Below are positions 1-6,823 of a DNA stretch of 7,822 nucleotides, piece by piece. Position numbers and translations under genes: made by a program. Location: the NCBI GenBank assembly GCA_040544425.1, contig JBEONO010000056.1, forward strand, positions 1 through 7,822, in the 5' to 3' direction. Each line of letters opens with the position of its first letter. The stretch's first letter is position 1. The notes beneath the pieces were generated by a model. That model saw only the letters and a list, made by a program, of their open reading frames with translations, made no database searches and was not told the origin of the DNA. Source of the DNA: Solimicrobium sp040544425. GTDB taxonomy: Bacteria; Pseudomonadota; Gammaproteobacteria; Burkholderiales; Burkholderiaceae_D.

Positions 1-222
1 CTGGATAGATAATGCGAAAAACACAAACAAACAGACTTCAATGAGATCGGATTAATTTAAAAAGTTACACGACAAGTAGTCTGACACAGGGGGGTTGGTG
101 GCGCACCGAAATCGATAGCACCGAAATCGATAGAACTTGATCACGTAGCTAAACACAAAGAATCGAATATCGAAAACAATTCGGATTCTGGTGCGCTCTC
201 AGCGCCTGAAAAAAGGGCTGGA
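1..222. other. AT-rich left flank with no supportable gene
   Basis: There are only very short ORFs here (ATG at 12 runs 10 codons; ATG at 41 runs 4 codons). The frame of the downstream small ORF is open from 85 (after a TGA at 82-84) to 222, giving about 46 extra codons, but contains no usual start codon. No RNA gene, terminator or mobile-element end was recognised. The open stretch may be the remnant of a longer gene whose start has been lost. Confidence 0.5.
103..132. repeat. Tandem 15-bp direct repeat, two perfect copies
   Basis: The unit gcaccgaaatcgata occurs at 103-117 and again, directly abutting, at 118-132. In the frame continuous with the small ORF at 223-516, each copy encodes Ala-Pro-Lys-Ser-Ile. 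That frame is open from 85 but has no ATG, GTG or TTG before 223. The repeat could be a slippage duplication in a former coding region or a chance feature of non-coding DNA. Confidence 0.85.
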
Positions 223-516
223 TTGTATGCTGCGCTCACTAGTTGGTTGGCAACTGCGGGTGTCAGCATTCATGCTGCACTGATAGCGCCCCTGTTGACC
301 TGTTTGAAGAACTATACCGCAGAAAATGCAGGCTACATGACTAGGTCACAAGTGCTGATCGACACGAATTGGGAGATCTCAGCAAATGCAGGCAACATGA
401 ATTACGAGCCAGAAAATTACCCCTCGGTTTTTTTTGATTTTTTAAATGCTTATTCTGCACTGCCTTCCCGTCCGGAAATCAATAATGCGAGCTATTATCT
501 TCAATTGCATAATTGA
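223..516 (+). CDS. Doubtful small hypothetical protein (97 aa), possibly the 3' part of a decayed gene
   Basis: I do not recognise this protein. Translation would begin at TTG 223, preceded by an AAAAGGG stretch five bases upstream, which is an acceptable but weak ribosome binding site. Residues 3-28 are fairly hydrophobic (YAALTSWLATAGVSI, then AALIAPLLTCL), and the rest is polar and rich in Asn, Tyr and Ser. It has an internal in-frame duplication: AENAGYM near residue 33 and SANAGNM near residue 53 are encoded by 22-base segments matching at 19 positions, 60 bases apart. The same frame is open upstream to base 85 without a start codon, so this could be the tail of a pseudogene rather than an intact gene. 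The base composition is more AT-rich than in the core genes to the right, which would fit an acquired or degrading locus. Confidence 0.35.
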   Translation: MYAALTSWLATAGVSIHAALIAPLLTCLKNYTAENAGYMTRSQVLIDTNWEISANAGNMNYEPENYPSVFFDFLNAYSALPSRPEINNASYYLQLHN

Positions 517-560
517 ACTGTCGGATGAAAGTGGGGCACATCAATTGCTCAACGTTTGTC

Positions 561-591
561 GGGCCAGTTTGGGCTGAATCAAGACTGGCCC
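561..591. terminator. Hairpin in a convergent gap, candidate bidirectional terminator
   Basis: GGGCCAGT (561-568) pairs perfectly with ACTGGCCC (584-591). A T·G and a T-A pair can extend the stem inward, leaving an 11-base loop. It lies between the small plus-strand ORF and the minus-strand binding-protein gene, where a shared terminator is expected. There is no long T-run on either side, so strong intrinsic termination is uncertain. Confidence 0.4.
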
Positions 592-658
592 CATTTCATA
601 AATGATTGCGACGGCGAACAAAAGTGACACAGGGCTCCGCGTCCCGCATGATTAAAAG

Positions 659-1780
659 TTAGCGTAAGATTTTTCCGTTCACGCCGATGATCGTCGTTTC
701 CACCCATTTCGAGGCATTGTTCGACTGGGTGAAATCCACCAGAAATCCGCCCAGGTCGATGCGCAGATTGTGCATTGACGCGGTGATTGAATCAGGGGTG
801 ATTTTGCCGTTGATGCGCCTTAGCGCTTCCACGAATACCCGCGCAGCAACATAACCTTCCATGCTGGCATAGCTGTAGCTCGGGTTGGCAACACCGGCCG
901 AGATCGCCTTGCGATATTCTGAAGATAGGCTCATTGGTTCAGAATGGGGACTGGGCATCACGGCGGGGACGACAACACCCCGCGCTGATGCGCCCGCCAA
1001 TTGAGCCAGCGGTTCTGTGCCGACAAACGAGAGCGTGGTAAAGATGCCGACGAAACCCGCTGCACGCGCTTTGGTAATCAGCGCGCTTTCGGTTTTATAG
1101 GCGCTGACAATGTAGACGGAATCAACGTGACCGGAACGGATTTTGGCAATCGCGGCATCCACGTCCACCGAGTTGCGTTCAACGGTTTCGGTCCACAGGA
1201 CTTTAATATCCGGGTGCTGCTGCAGTGCTGCCGTGATGGCGTGCAGGCCAGCATCACCAAACGCATCTTTTTGAATCACGATACCCATGGTCCGCAAACC
1301 CATGCCATCGATTTCCTTGGTGATCCGCAGCGCCTCATCGTTGTAGCTGGCGCGAATATTAAATACATTGCCGAATTTGCCATCGCGCAGGCTATCGGCA
1401 CCGGTGTAGGCACCGATGAACGGAATACCTGCTGCCGCCACGGTTGGCATGGACGCGACGCTGGTCGGCGTGCCGACATAGCCGACCAGTGCCACTACCT
1501 TGTCATCATTGATTAAAGTCTTGGTGTTTTGAACAGTGCGATCGGGCTCGTAGCCGTCATCCAGCGTGATCAGCTTGATCGGGCGGCCATTGACCCCGCC
1601 ATGCTCATTAACCTGATTGAAATATGCATTCATGCCACGTGCCATTTCTGTGCCCAGCATGTTGGCTGGGCCAGTCAATGCGGCCGATTGGCCCACTACG
1701 ATTGGCTCGGCAGCCACACTGACCAAAGTACACAGTGACAGCAGTAATGCACACGAAGCAATTCGAATCAGCCTGTTCAT
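659..1780 (-). CDS. ABC transporter periplasmic substrate-binding protein, LivK/Peripla_BP_6 type
   Basis: This 373-residue protein has the length and layout of type I periplasmic binding proteins for branched-chain amino acids, amides, or (in Burkholderiales) aromatic acids. A Sec signal peptide is visible: Arg3 and Arg6, a hydrophobic core at residues 7-22, and a probable cut after Ala23-Ala24. The mature protein opens with IVVGQSAALTGPANMLGTEM, the family's N-terminal ligand-lobe signature. HGGVNGRPIKLITLDDGYEP follows, and then VALVGYVGTPTSVASMPTVA, which contributes to the ligand pocket. No lipobox is present, so it should be a soluble periplasmic protein. The ATG is preceded by GAAGGTA at suitable spacing. 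No permease or ATPase gene lies beside it, so it is an orphan in this window. It probably works with a transporter encoded elsewhere or as a sensor subunit. The ligand cannot be read from the sequence. Confidence 0.93.
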   Translation of the reverse strand: MNRLIRIASCALLLSLCTLVSVAAEPIVVGQSAALTGPANMLGTEMARGMNAYFNQVNEHGGVNGRPIKLITLDDGYEPDRTVQNTKTLINDDKVVALVGYVGTPTSVASMPTVAAAGIPFIGAYTGADSLRDGKFGNVFNIRASYNDEALRITKEIDGMGLRTMGIVIQKDAFGDAGLHAITAALQQHPDIKVLWTETVERNSVDVDAAIAKIRSGHVDSVYIVSAYKTESALITKARAAGFVGIFTTLSFVGTEPLAQLAGASARGVVVPAVMPSPHSEPMSLSSEYRKAISAGVANPSYSYASMEGYVAARVFVEALRRINGKITPDSITASMHNLRIDLGGFLVDFTQSNNASKWVETTIIGVNGKILR

Positions 1781-1862
1781 AGTATCTTTACCTTCACGGC
1801 AGTGTTAATGGGAGAGTATTTCGAATGCACTGTTGTAGACACAAAAGCACAATTAACCAGTT

Positions 1863-1868
1863 ATTATA
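1863..1868 (-). promoter_or_regulatory. Perfect -10 hexamer (TATAAT) upstream of the binding-protein gene
   Basis: Read on the minus strand, this is TATAAT, 83-88 bases upstream of the ATG at 1780. No good -35 sits at 16-18 bases; the nearest TTGCCA-like hexamer (1880-1885) is only 11 bases away. It is a candidate promoter element only. Confidence 0.25.
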
Positions 1869-1917
1869 TGGTTTCCATGTGGCAATGCGGTGACCGCGAT
1901 TTGTTTTTTTGTAAGAT

Positions 1918-1947
1918 TTGGTAACCAGCTGATTCGATCAAGATAAA
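1918..1947 (+). promoter_or_regulatory. Candidate sigma-70 promoter of gor
   Basis: TTGGTA (1918-1923) and GATAAA (1942-1947) are separated by 18 bases, and each matches consensus at four of six positions. They lie about 60 bases upstream of the gor ATG. The match is modest and AT-rich intergenic DNA gives such hits by chance. Confidence 0.3.
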
Positions 1948-2007
1948 TGGCCAGACATTCACCCATGCCCGAAGTGGTAAGCTGCGGCATGACAGATAAG
2001 GAGTGAC

Positions 2008-3366
2008 ATGAATAACGACATGGTAGATCTGATAGTAATCGGTGGCGGGAGCGGCGGAGTGCGCGCTGCGCGGATGGCGGCCAGTCTGGGTGCCAAAGTC
2101 ATCCTGATTGAAAGCGGCGCTCTGGGCGGCACCTGCGTGAACGTGGGCTGCATTCCGAAGAAGTTGTACAGCTTTGCGGCGCATTATGCCAAGTCGTTTG
2201 AAGAGGCGCATGGCTACGGTTGGGTGCTGTCTGAGAAGCCGCGACTGGATTGGGATCTGCTTAAACACAATCGAGCCCGGGAAATCACAAGGCTGAATGC
2301 CATTTACCTGGATTTGTTGACCAGTTCCGGCGTGCAGATCGTGCGCGGTTGGGCGCAGATTGTTGATGCGCATAATGTCCAGGTCGATCTGGCGCGTTAC
2401 CGGGCCAAGTCGATTTTGATCGCAACCGGTGGCACCCCGGTACTGCCGGAGATTCAAGGCGTCGAACATGTGGTTACTTCGAACGAGATGTTCGACCTTG
2501 CTCCCTTCCCGAAACGCTTGCTGGTTGTTGGCGGCGGATATATCGCCTGCGAATTCGCGGCAATATTTAACGGTCTGGGCGCGAGCGTGACACAACTTTA
2601 TCGCGGCGAACAAATATTGCGTGGATTTGATGAGGACGCGCGCAATTTTCTCGCAACCGAAACGCGCAAAGCCGGTGTCGATTTGCGGTTGAATGCAGAC
2701 CTGGAAAAAATCGAACCCGTGACAGCCGGACTGCAGGTCACCTTCAAGGATGGCCAGGTCATGGAATTCGACACGGTCTTGTATGCAACCGGGCGCAGAC
2801 CGAACGTCGAGGGCATGCGACTGCATGAAGCGGGTATTGCGCAAAAGGCCGACGGCGCAATCATCGTCAATGAACAATATCAAACCTCCGTGCCCGGTAT
2901 TTACGCGCTCGGCGACGTGACGGCGCGAGTCCAGCTGACACCGGTGGCACTGGCAGAGGCGATGGTGTTGGTAGACCATTTGTTTGGACCAGGCAAACGA
3001 CAGATCGATTATTCGCATATCCCCACCGTCGTGTTCACTCACCCCAATTTAGGCACCGTCGGCTACAGCGAAGCCGACGCGCGCGAAAAATTTGGCAAAA
3101 TTCGCGTCTACCGCTCTGACTTCAAAGCCTTGAAACATACCTTGAGCGGCAATCCGGAACGTACCTTGATGAAACTGATTGTCGATGATGCGACGGATCG
3201 GGTGCTTGGATTGCATATGGTCGGCGCCGATGCCGGTGAAATTGTCCAGGGCTTTGCCGTGGCAATGAGGGCTGGTGCAACCAAAGCCGTGTTTGACAGC
3301 ACAATCGGCATTCATCCGACGATGGCTGAGGAGTTTGTGACGATGCGGACGGCGGTCAGTGATTGA
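2008..3366 (+). CDS. gor: Glutathione-disulfide reductase
   Basis: This is a flavoenzyme of 452 residues, close to the usual 450. It reduces oxidised glutathione to GSH with NADPH in the cytoplasm, keeping thiols reduced and supporting peroxide defence. The N-terminal FAD-binding motif is VIGGGSGG (residues 10-17). The redox-active disulfide is Cys43-Val-Asn-Val-Gly-Cys48, followed by IPKKL. The NADPH fold shows VVGGGYIACEFA (from about 173) and a following LYRGEQILRGFD whose Arg residues fit the NADP phosphate. The second FAD contact is ALGDVT (Asp303). The C-terminal dimer-interface motif IHPTMAEEFVTM carries the catalytic His436 and Glu441. All key residues are present, and the NADP-type Arg residues and GIHPT context favour glutathione reductase over lipoamide dehydrogenase. 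The ATG has AAGGAG (1998-2003) four bases upstream. The gene is monocistronic by context and converges on the channel gene with a 25-base gap. Confidence 0.97.
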   Translation: MNNDMVDLIVIGGGSGGVRAARMAASLGAKVILIESGALGGTCVNVGCIPKKLYSFAAHYAKSFEEAHGYGWVLSEKPRLDWDLLKHNRAREITRLNAIYLDLLTSSGVQIVRGWAQIVDAHNVQVDLARYRAKSILIATGGTPVLPEIQGVEHVVTSNEMFDLAPFPKRLLVVGGGYIACEFAAIFNGLGASVTQLYRGEQILRGFDEDARNFLATETRKAGVDLRLNADLEKIEPVTAGLQVTFKDGQVMEFDTVLYATGRRPNVEGMRLHEAGIAQKADGAIIVNEQYQTSVPGIYALGDVTARVQLTPVALAEAMVLVDHLFGPGKRQIDYSHIPTVVFTHPNLGTVGYSEADAREKFGKIRVYRSDFKALKHTLSGNPERTLMKLIVDDATDRVLGLHMVGADAGEIVQGFAVAMRAGATKAVFDSTIGIHPTMAEEFVTMRTAVSD

Positions 3367-3391
3367 AGGGGACACTGAAGGGCAGGCAGGT

Positions 3392-4018
3392 TCAGGCTTT
3401 GGGCAGATGCCAGCCGTAAGCCACTGAGAGCAGGCGCACGGTGAAACATACCGTGCCACCGAGCAGTCCGGCGGAGCCTTCCGACAAACCGAAGCGCCGT
3501 CCGGCCAAAACAATAAACGCGCCCAAAAACGCTGCTGTTGCATAAATATCGGTTTGCAATACAGCTGGGACACGTGTCATTAATATATCGCGCAGCACGC
3601 CACCACCAACCCCGGTCACTGTCCCCAGTAACATCGCGACAAATGGCCGGATATTGAACAGGATGGCTTTTTCAACACCAGCTACCGCAAACAGGGCCAG
3701 TCCGGCCGCGTCCAGTACCAGCATCAGGTAGGGGGGTATTGCCTGAAATGACGAGTGGAACAGGAAGGTCAGCAGACCGGCCGAGAACGTCAGCGCCGGG
3801 TAACGCCAGTCCCGGATCGCATTGGGCGGTGTGGCGCCGATCAGCACGTCACGGATCACGCCGCCGCCCAGCGCAGCAATAAAGGCGATAACCATGATGC
3901 CAAGCAGATCCAGATTGCCGCGGATGGCACTGAGGGCTCCCTCCACGGCAAATACCGAGGTGCCGATTAAATCTGCTGCTAAAATCACCGCCTCGGTTTT
4001 TAATTTAATTCGTGCCAT
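3392..4018 (-). CDS. Trimeric intracellular cation (TRIC)-type channel, UPF0126 family membrane protein
   Basis: This inner-membrane protein of 208 residues is the typical size for bacterial YadS/YicG-like TRIC homologues, which form homotrimers conducting potassium and related cations. Two copies of the family hallmark are visible: GGGVIRD at 51-57 and GGGVLRD at 138-144. They belong to an internal duplication. The first half begins DLIGTSVFAVEGALSA (from Asp16), and the second has the parallel DAAGLALFAVAGVEKA (from Asp103). About seven hydrophobic segments fill the chain, matching the 3+3+1 architecture. Gly-Gly-Gly kinks line the pore in characterised members. The start ATG lacks an obvious Shine-Dalgarno sequence, although no better start is present. 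It is divergent from the orphan at 4139 and convergent with gor. The physiological role in bacteria is poorly defined, so the channel function rests on family membership. Confidence 0.92.
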   Translation of the reverse strand: MARIKLKTEAVILAADLIGTSVFAVEGALSAIRGNLDLLGIMVIAFIAALGGGVIRDVLIGATPPNAIRDWRYPALTFSAGLLTFLFHSSFQAIPPYLMLVLDAAGLALFAVAGVEKAILFNIRPFVAMLLGTVTGVGGGVLRDILMTRVPAVLQTDIYATAAFLGAFIVLAGRRFGLSEGSAGLLGGTVCFTVRLLSVAYGWHLPKA

Positions 4019-4034
4019 TTTTCAGGAAGGTAGA

Positions 4035-4063
4035 TTGAAGTTGAAATTTTGCGATAGTATCGT
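4035..4063 (+). promoter_or_regulatory. Candidate sigma-70 promoter of the 4139 gene
   Basis: TTGAAG (4035-4040) and TATCGT (4058-4063) are separated by 17 bases, with four of six consensus matches in each. This places a start site about 70 bases upstream of the GTG at 4139, in the 120-base divergent gap. The evidence is weak and positional. Confidence 0.3.
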
Positions 4064-4138
4064 GCATCCATGGACATGTTGTCCATCAAAGCAATCAGGT
4101 TGGCTCGATGAGTTGGACTGCCAGGAAAGAGCTGTGTT

Positions 4139-4756
4139 GTGAAAAGAAAAACCGTTCCGGTGTCACCAATTGCGAAGTTCAAAGATACGCAGCATAAAAA
4201 GCTCGTTGTTGACCATTTAATCAAGGCGGCGCGGCGTCTGCGTGCCACGTCGGTGAAAGAAGCCTCTGGCACCTGTCTGACAGCATCACTGGAATTTTGT
4301 CTGATAGCTAAAGAGCATGACTTTCCGGTTGAGCTGGTGATGTGGCATGTCAGCAATGATCGCGATTTTTGCGATCATTGGGCAGTGCGTATCAATCAGC
4401 CTGAGGTGGTCGATTTAACGTATATCCAGGTAAGCAATAAAGCATCATCGGAGGTGGTGTTTGAGCTGACTGATTATCCCGTCAATTACAGTACTCCGCG
4501 CTTCTACAAGACCGCCCCACTGCTTGATGAGTACAGCTTTTTCAGGAATGCCAGTTCTGGAAAAATGCCCTCAACCTTAATCAAGAACATCCGCAGCCTG
4601 ATGTTGAAACAGGATTTGAGCAAGGTTAATCATTTCGGCAGCCTGGCTGGCGTATCGACCGCATTATTTTCTTATTGCCGGTTTCGCGCCCGTTTTTATT
4701 TTTCGGGTATCGAACATCGGTTGCGTCTACGTCTTGATGAAATCAGGCGCAGTTGA
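4139..4756 (+). CDS. Uncharacterised protein with a transglutaminase/papain-like Cys-His-Asp arrangement
   Basis: I do not recognise this 205-residue protein as a named family. Its N-terminal half contains SGTCLTASLEFC (Cys46 in a Gly-Thr-Cys turn at the head of a helix), then DHWAVRI (His80 in a strand), then VVDLTYIQV (Asp92). A spacing of 34 and then 12 residues resembles the nucleophile-His-Asp core of transglutaminase-like, arylamine N-acetyltransferase and related cysteine hydrolase folds, so a cysteine peptidase or transferase is a reasonable inference. Residues 19-36 (KKLVVDHLIKAARRLRA) look like a leading helix. No signal peptide is visible. The C-terminal quarter is Arg-rich. Translation is taken from GTG 4139. 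The frame is closed by a TGA at 4109-4111, and AGGA at 4123-4126 lies 12 bases upstream, a loose ribosome site. The gene stands alone, divergent from the channel gene and convergent with rhlE, so neighbours give no functional hint. A perfect inverted repeat lies over the His80 codon. Confidence 0.8.
   Translation: MKRKTVPVSPIAKFKDTQHKKLVVDHLIKAARRLRATSVKEASGTCLTASLEFCLIAKEHDFPVELVMWHVSNDRDFCDHWAVRINQPEVVDLTYIQVSNKASSEVVFELTDYPVNYSTPRFYKTAPLLDEYSFFRNASSGKMPSTLIKNIRSLMLKQDLSKVNHFGSLAGVSTALFSYCRFRARFYFSGIEHRLRLRLDEIRRS
4354..4380. repeat. Perfect inverted repeat with 10-bp arms inside the 4139 gene
   Basis: CAATGATCGC (4354-4363) is followed by a 7-base GATTTTT loop and then GCGATCATTG (4371-4380), an exact reverse complement. 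The right arm encodes the Cys-Asp-His stretch containing the putative catalytic His80. The mRNA could fold into a stable hairpin here. It is not followed by a T-run, so it does not look like a terminator. Confidence 0.8.
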
Positions 4757-4787
4757 ATTTTATTCCAGCGCAGTCAACAGGCCAGAT

Positions 4788-6047
4788 TTACGAAGGTTTT
4801 TGAGTTGGATGCGCCAACGCCAGGGCGCGTAATTTATCTTTCTTGCTTGGTCGGCTGCCCTTGATTCCACCAACGCCTTTTTCAGCAACCGGCACTGACA
4901 CATCGGTGAGCAAAGGTTCAAAGCCCGCGACGTGTTCACGTTCAAGTTGAATGTGCTGTGATTTTTCGATAAAGCGGTAATGGTTGTCGTTGCTGGCACA
5001 GACAAAATTAATTGCCAGTCCTGCCGCACCGGCCCGTCCGGTGCGACCGATGCGATGGGTGTAGTCATCGCTGGAACGTGGCGGGTCGTAGTTGATCACC
5101 ACCGGCAGATTCGGTATGTCAATACCGCGCGCGGCCAGATCGGTAGCAACCACAACCTGAATCCGTTTGGTTTTAAAGTCCGATAACACCTGATTGCGCT
5201 TGCCCTGACCGAGTTCGCCATGAAACGGCTCGGCCAGAATGTGTGACTTGCGCAGTTTCATGGCAACCAATTCGGTCGAGTACCGACTGCTGGTAAACAC
5301 CAGAATACGCGTCCAGTCATTGCTGCTGATTAGATGGCGCAACAATTCGGTGCGCTTTTGCATATCGACGGCGATCGCGCGCTGGGTAATATTGGGTTTG
5401 CCGACCGGCGTATGTTCAATGTCGATGCGCACCGGATCGTGCATCGCATGTTCCGAAAGTTGCGTGACCTGCTCAGGAAATGTCGCCGAGAATAAAATGG
5501 TTTGCCGTTGTTCGGGCAGCAGTGCCAGAATCTGCGCCAGCTCATCGGCAAACCCGAGATCAAGCAAGCGATCCGCTTCATCCAGCACCAGGGTTTTAAT
5601 GGAGGAGAGCGAGAGTGCATTGTGCCTGATTAAATCGAGCAGCCGTCCGGGCGTGGCAATCACGATATCTGCGCCACCGCGCAAATGCAGCATCTGCGGA
5701 TTGATTGAAATGCCGCCAAATACCACGGCCAGTTTGATGGGCTTGGGCAGATAGGCGGCCAGGTTGAGCAGGGTGTCGCCGACCTGGGTGGCAAGCTCGC
5801 GGGTCGGCACCAGAATCAGGCCGTGTACCTTGCGCGGTTTGCTCACGCGCTCTGCGCTCCACAGTTGCAGCAACGGCAGGCAGAATGCGGCAGTCTTGCC
5901 GGAGCCGGTCTGCGCGCTGGCGATCAAGTCCTTGCCTTGCAATATAACGGGAACAGCCGATGTCTGAATCGCGGTTGCGGTCTGATAACCGCGTTGGAGG
6001 ATAGCGCGCAGTAAAGCCGGATGCAGGTTTAACAGGTCAAAGGACAT
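4788..6047 (-). CDS. rhlE: ATP-dependent RNA helicase, DEAD-box family, RhlE-type
   Basis: This cytoplasmic RNA helicase remodels RNA, with roles in ribosome maturation and RNA decay, and its family is often linked to cold growth. From the ATG at 6047 the protein has 419 residues. The opening MSFDLLNLHPALLRAILQRG matches the usual RhlE N-terminus. The Q motif has Gln28. Motif I is AQTGSGKT (45-52), Ia is PTREL (81-85), and Ib is TPGR (132-135). Motif II is DEAD (156-159) and motif III is SAT (187-189). The C-terminal RecA domain has ARGIDIP and HRIGRTGR. The tail is Lys-rich (SRPSKKDKLRAL) but short compared with many RhlE proteins. An in-frame GTG at 6092 would add 15 residues, but the RhlE match begins exactly at the internal Met, so I prefer 6047. 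Neither start has a clear ribosome site. The gene converges with the 4139 gene, with a 31-base gap and no obvious terminator. Confidence 0.95.
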   Translation of the reverse strand: MSFDLLNLHPALLRAILQRGYQTATAIQTSAVPVILQGKDLIASAQTGSGKTAAFCLPLLQLWSAERVSKPRKVHGLILVPTRELATQVGDTLLNLAAYLPKPIKLAVVFGGISINPQMLHLRGGADIVIATPGRLLDLIRHNALSLSSIKTLVLDEADRLLDLGFADELAQILALLPEQRQTILFSATFPEQVTQLSEHAMHDPVRIDIEHTPVGKPNITQRAIAVDMQKRTELLRHLISSNDWTRILVFTSSRYSTELVAMKLRKSHILAEPFHGELGQGKRNQVLSDFKTKRIQVVVATDLAARGIDIPNLPVVINYDPPRSSDDYTHRIGRTGRAGAAGLAINFVCASNDNHYRFIEKSQHIQLEREHVAGFEPLLTDVSVPVAEKGVGGIKGSRPSKKDKLRALALAHPTQKPS

Positions 6048-6156
6048 GGGGGCGGGTTTACATGCAATGGCGAAGCCGCCATAGTAATCCACCCTTGTTG
6101 ATTGAACAAATTAATCTGCGAAAATTACATTGATTGAGAATGCTTTACTGTGCTGT

Positions 6157-6576
6157 TTAGTGATTCATGCCATATATTACGCCGACGAAAACACCGAATA
6201 CTACAGCGCAGCCGATGACACCTTTTATCAGATTGCAGCAGTTATCCAGGCATTGAATGCAAGTTTCCGGGTTGTAAACTGGATCTGATGTTGGGCGGCG
6301 TGGCAAGGCCGCGGGCGGGCCGATGTAGGCTGACACCAAATTGCCAAGCTCACGTGGAAATGTCGGGATCGCTTCCTCTACGGCCTGCGCAACGGGCGAT
6401 CGGTTTTGAATTGAGATCGCAATATGACCTGCGTCACGTCTGACCTGTTGGTTACGGGTTGGAACTGAGAAGCGGGCCAACGAAGCAGATCCGGCAGGCT
6501 GGCGTGTGCCAGTCTCTGCGGCCGGCGTTAAATCGTCAAGCCTGACGTAGGATGCACTGCTACTGCTGATTTCCAT
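6157..6576 (-). CDS. Small hypothetical protein with a Cys cluster and C-terminal membrane anchor
   Basis: I do not recognise this family. The 139-residue protein begins with a Ser-rich, disordered-looking stretch (MEISSSSASYVRLDDL) followed by a Pro/Arg/Thr-rich middle with no signal peptide. Near the end lies a cysteine cluster: Cys106, Cys109, Cys113, Cys114 and Cys123. It runs into one hydrophobic segment (about residues 116-136, VIGCAVVFGVFVGVIYG), leaving only three residues after it. This is a tail-anchored topology. The start is well supported: GAGG (6585-6588) lies eight bases upstream of the ATG. It is transcribed toward rhlE, with 109 bases between them, and is divergent from the repeat-protein gene across about 400 bases. 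A Ser-rich N-terminus without a Sec signal is compatible with type III secretion, but nothing here proves that. A plain inner-membrane protein is equally possible. No typical metal-binding domain was identified in the Cys cluster. Confidence 0.7.
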   Translation of the reverse strand: MEISSSSASYVRLDDLTPAAETGTRQPAGSASLARFSVPTRNQQVRRDAGHIAISIQNRSPVAQAVEEAIPTFPRELGNLVSAYIGPPAALPRRPTSDPVYNPETCIQCLDNCCNLIKGVIGCAVVFGVFVGVIYGMNH

Positions 6577-6792
6577 AAATGGGGCCTCATTGATTGTTGT
6601 GACGGGACGTTTATCGGGGGCGGATACTACCGATTGCCATCAGTTCCTAAAATCGTAGAAAACCCGTATTTCTTTTTGAGCTAATCCTCTTCCTGCGCCA
6701 GGTTCGCTTGGATAAATCAGCATCTGTCTGCCACCGATTTTAATGTTTGGGACAACTTGATTGCAGCCCACTTGCGAACCGCGCCTGATATT

Positions 6793-6823
6793 GGAACGTA
6801 TTCCGGCATTAATAGACGTTAAT
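6793..6823. promoter_or_regulatory. Pair of adjacent inverted repeats, possible operator sites
   Basis: GGAA-CGTA-TTCC (6793-6804) is followed after three bases by ATTAA-TAGACG-TTAAT (6808-6823). The latter has perfect five-base arms and the T-N-A spacing typical of transcription factor half-sites. They lie 160-190 bases upstream of the repeat-protein GTG. Short arms in AT-rich DNA can arise by chance, so a regulatory role is only suggested. Confidence 0.3.

Larger units (their letters stand above)
1781..2007. other. Divergent intergenic region between the binding-protein gene and gor
   Basis: This 227-base AT-rich gap holds the start signals of both flanking genes. It contains an exact minus-strand TATAAT (1863-1868), a plausible plus-strand promoter for gor (1918-1947), and a GCGG-TGA-CCGC mini-palindrome (about 1887-1897) followed by TTTGTTTTTTTG. 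The palindrome has only four-base arms, so I do not call it a terminator. No small gene was seen. Confidence 0.5.

Noticed and set aside
1864..3042. Long 392-residue minus-strand frame
   Set aside because: It is antisense to gor, whose motifs are complete; the translation is Cys/His/Gln-rich without domain signatures.
3356..3378. TCAGTG/CACTGA inverted repeat across the gor stop codon
   Set aside because: The arms are only six bases, the loop is 11 bases and there is no T-run, so it is too weak to call a terminator.
6700..6730. Possible PIP or Hrp-type box upstream of the repeat gene
   Set aside because: A single TTCGC is present, but no second TTCG half-site follows at 15-16 bases, and no GGAACC-N16-CCAC match was found.
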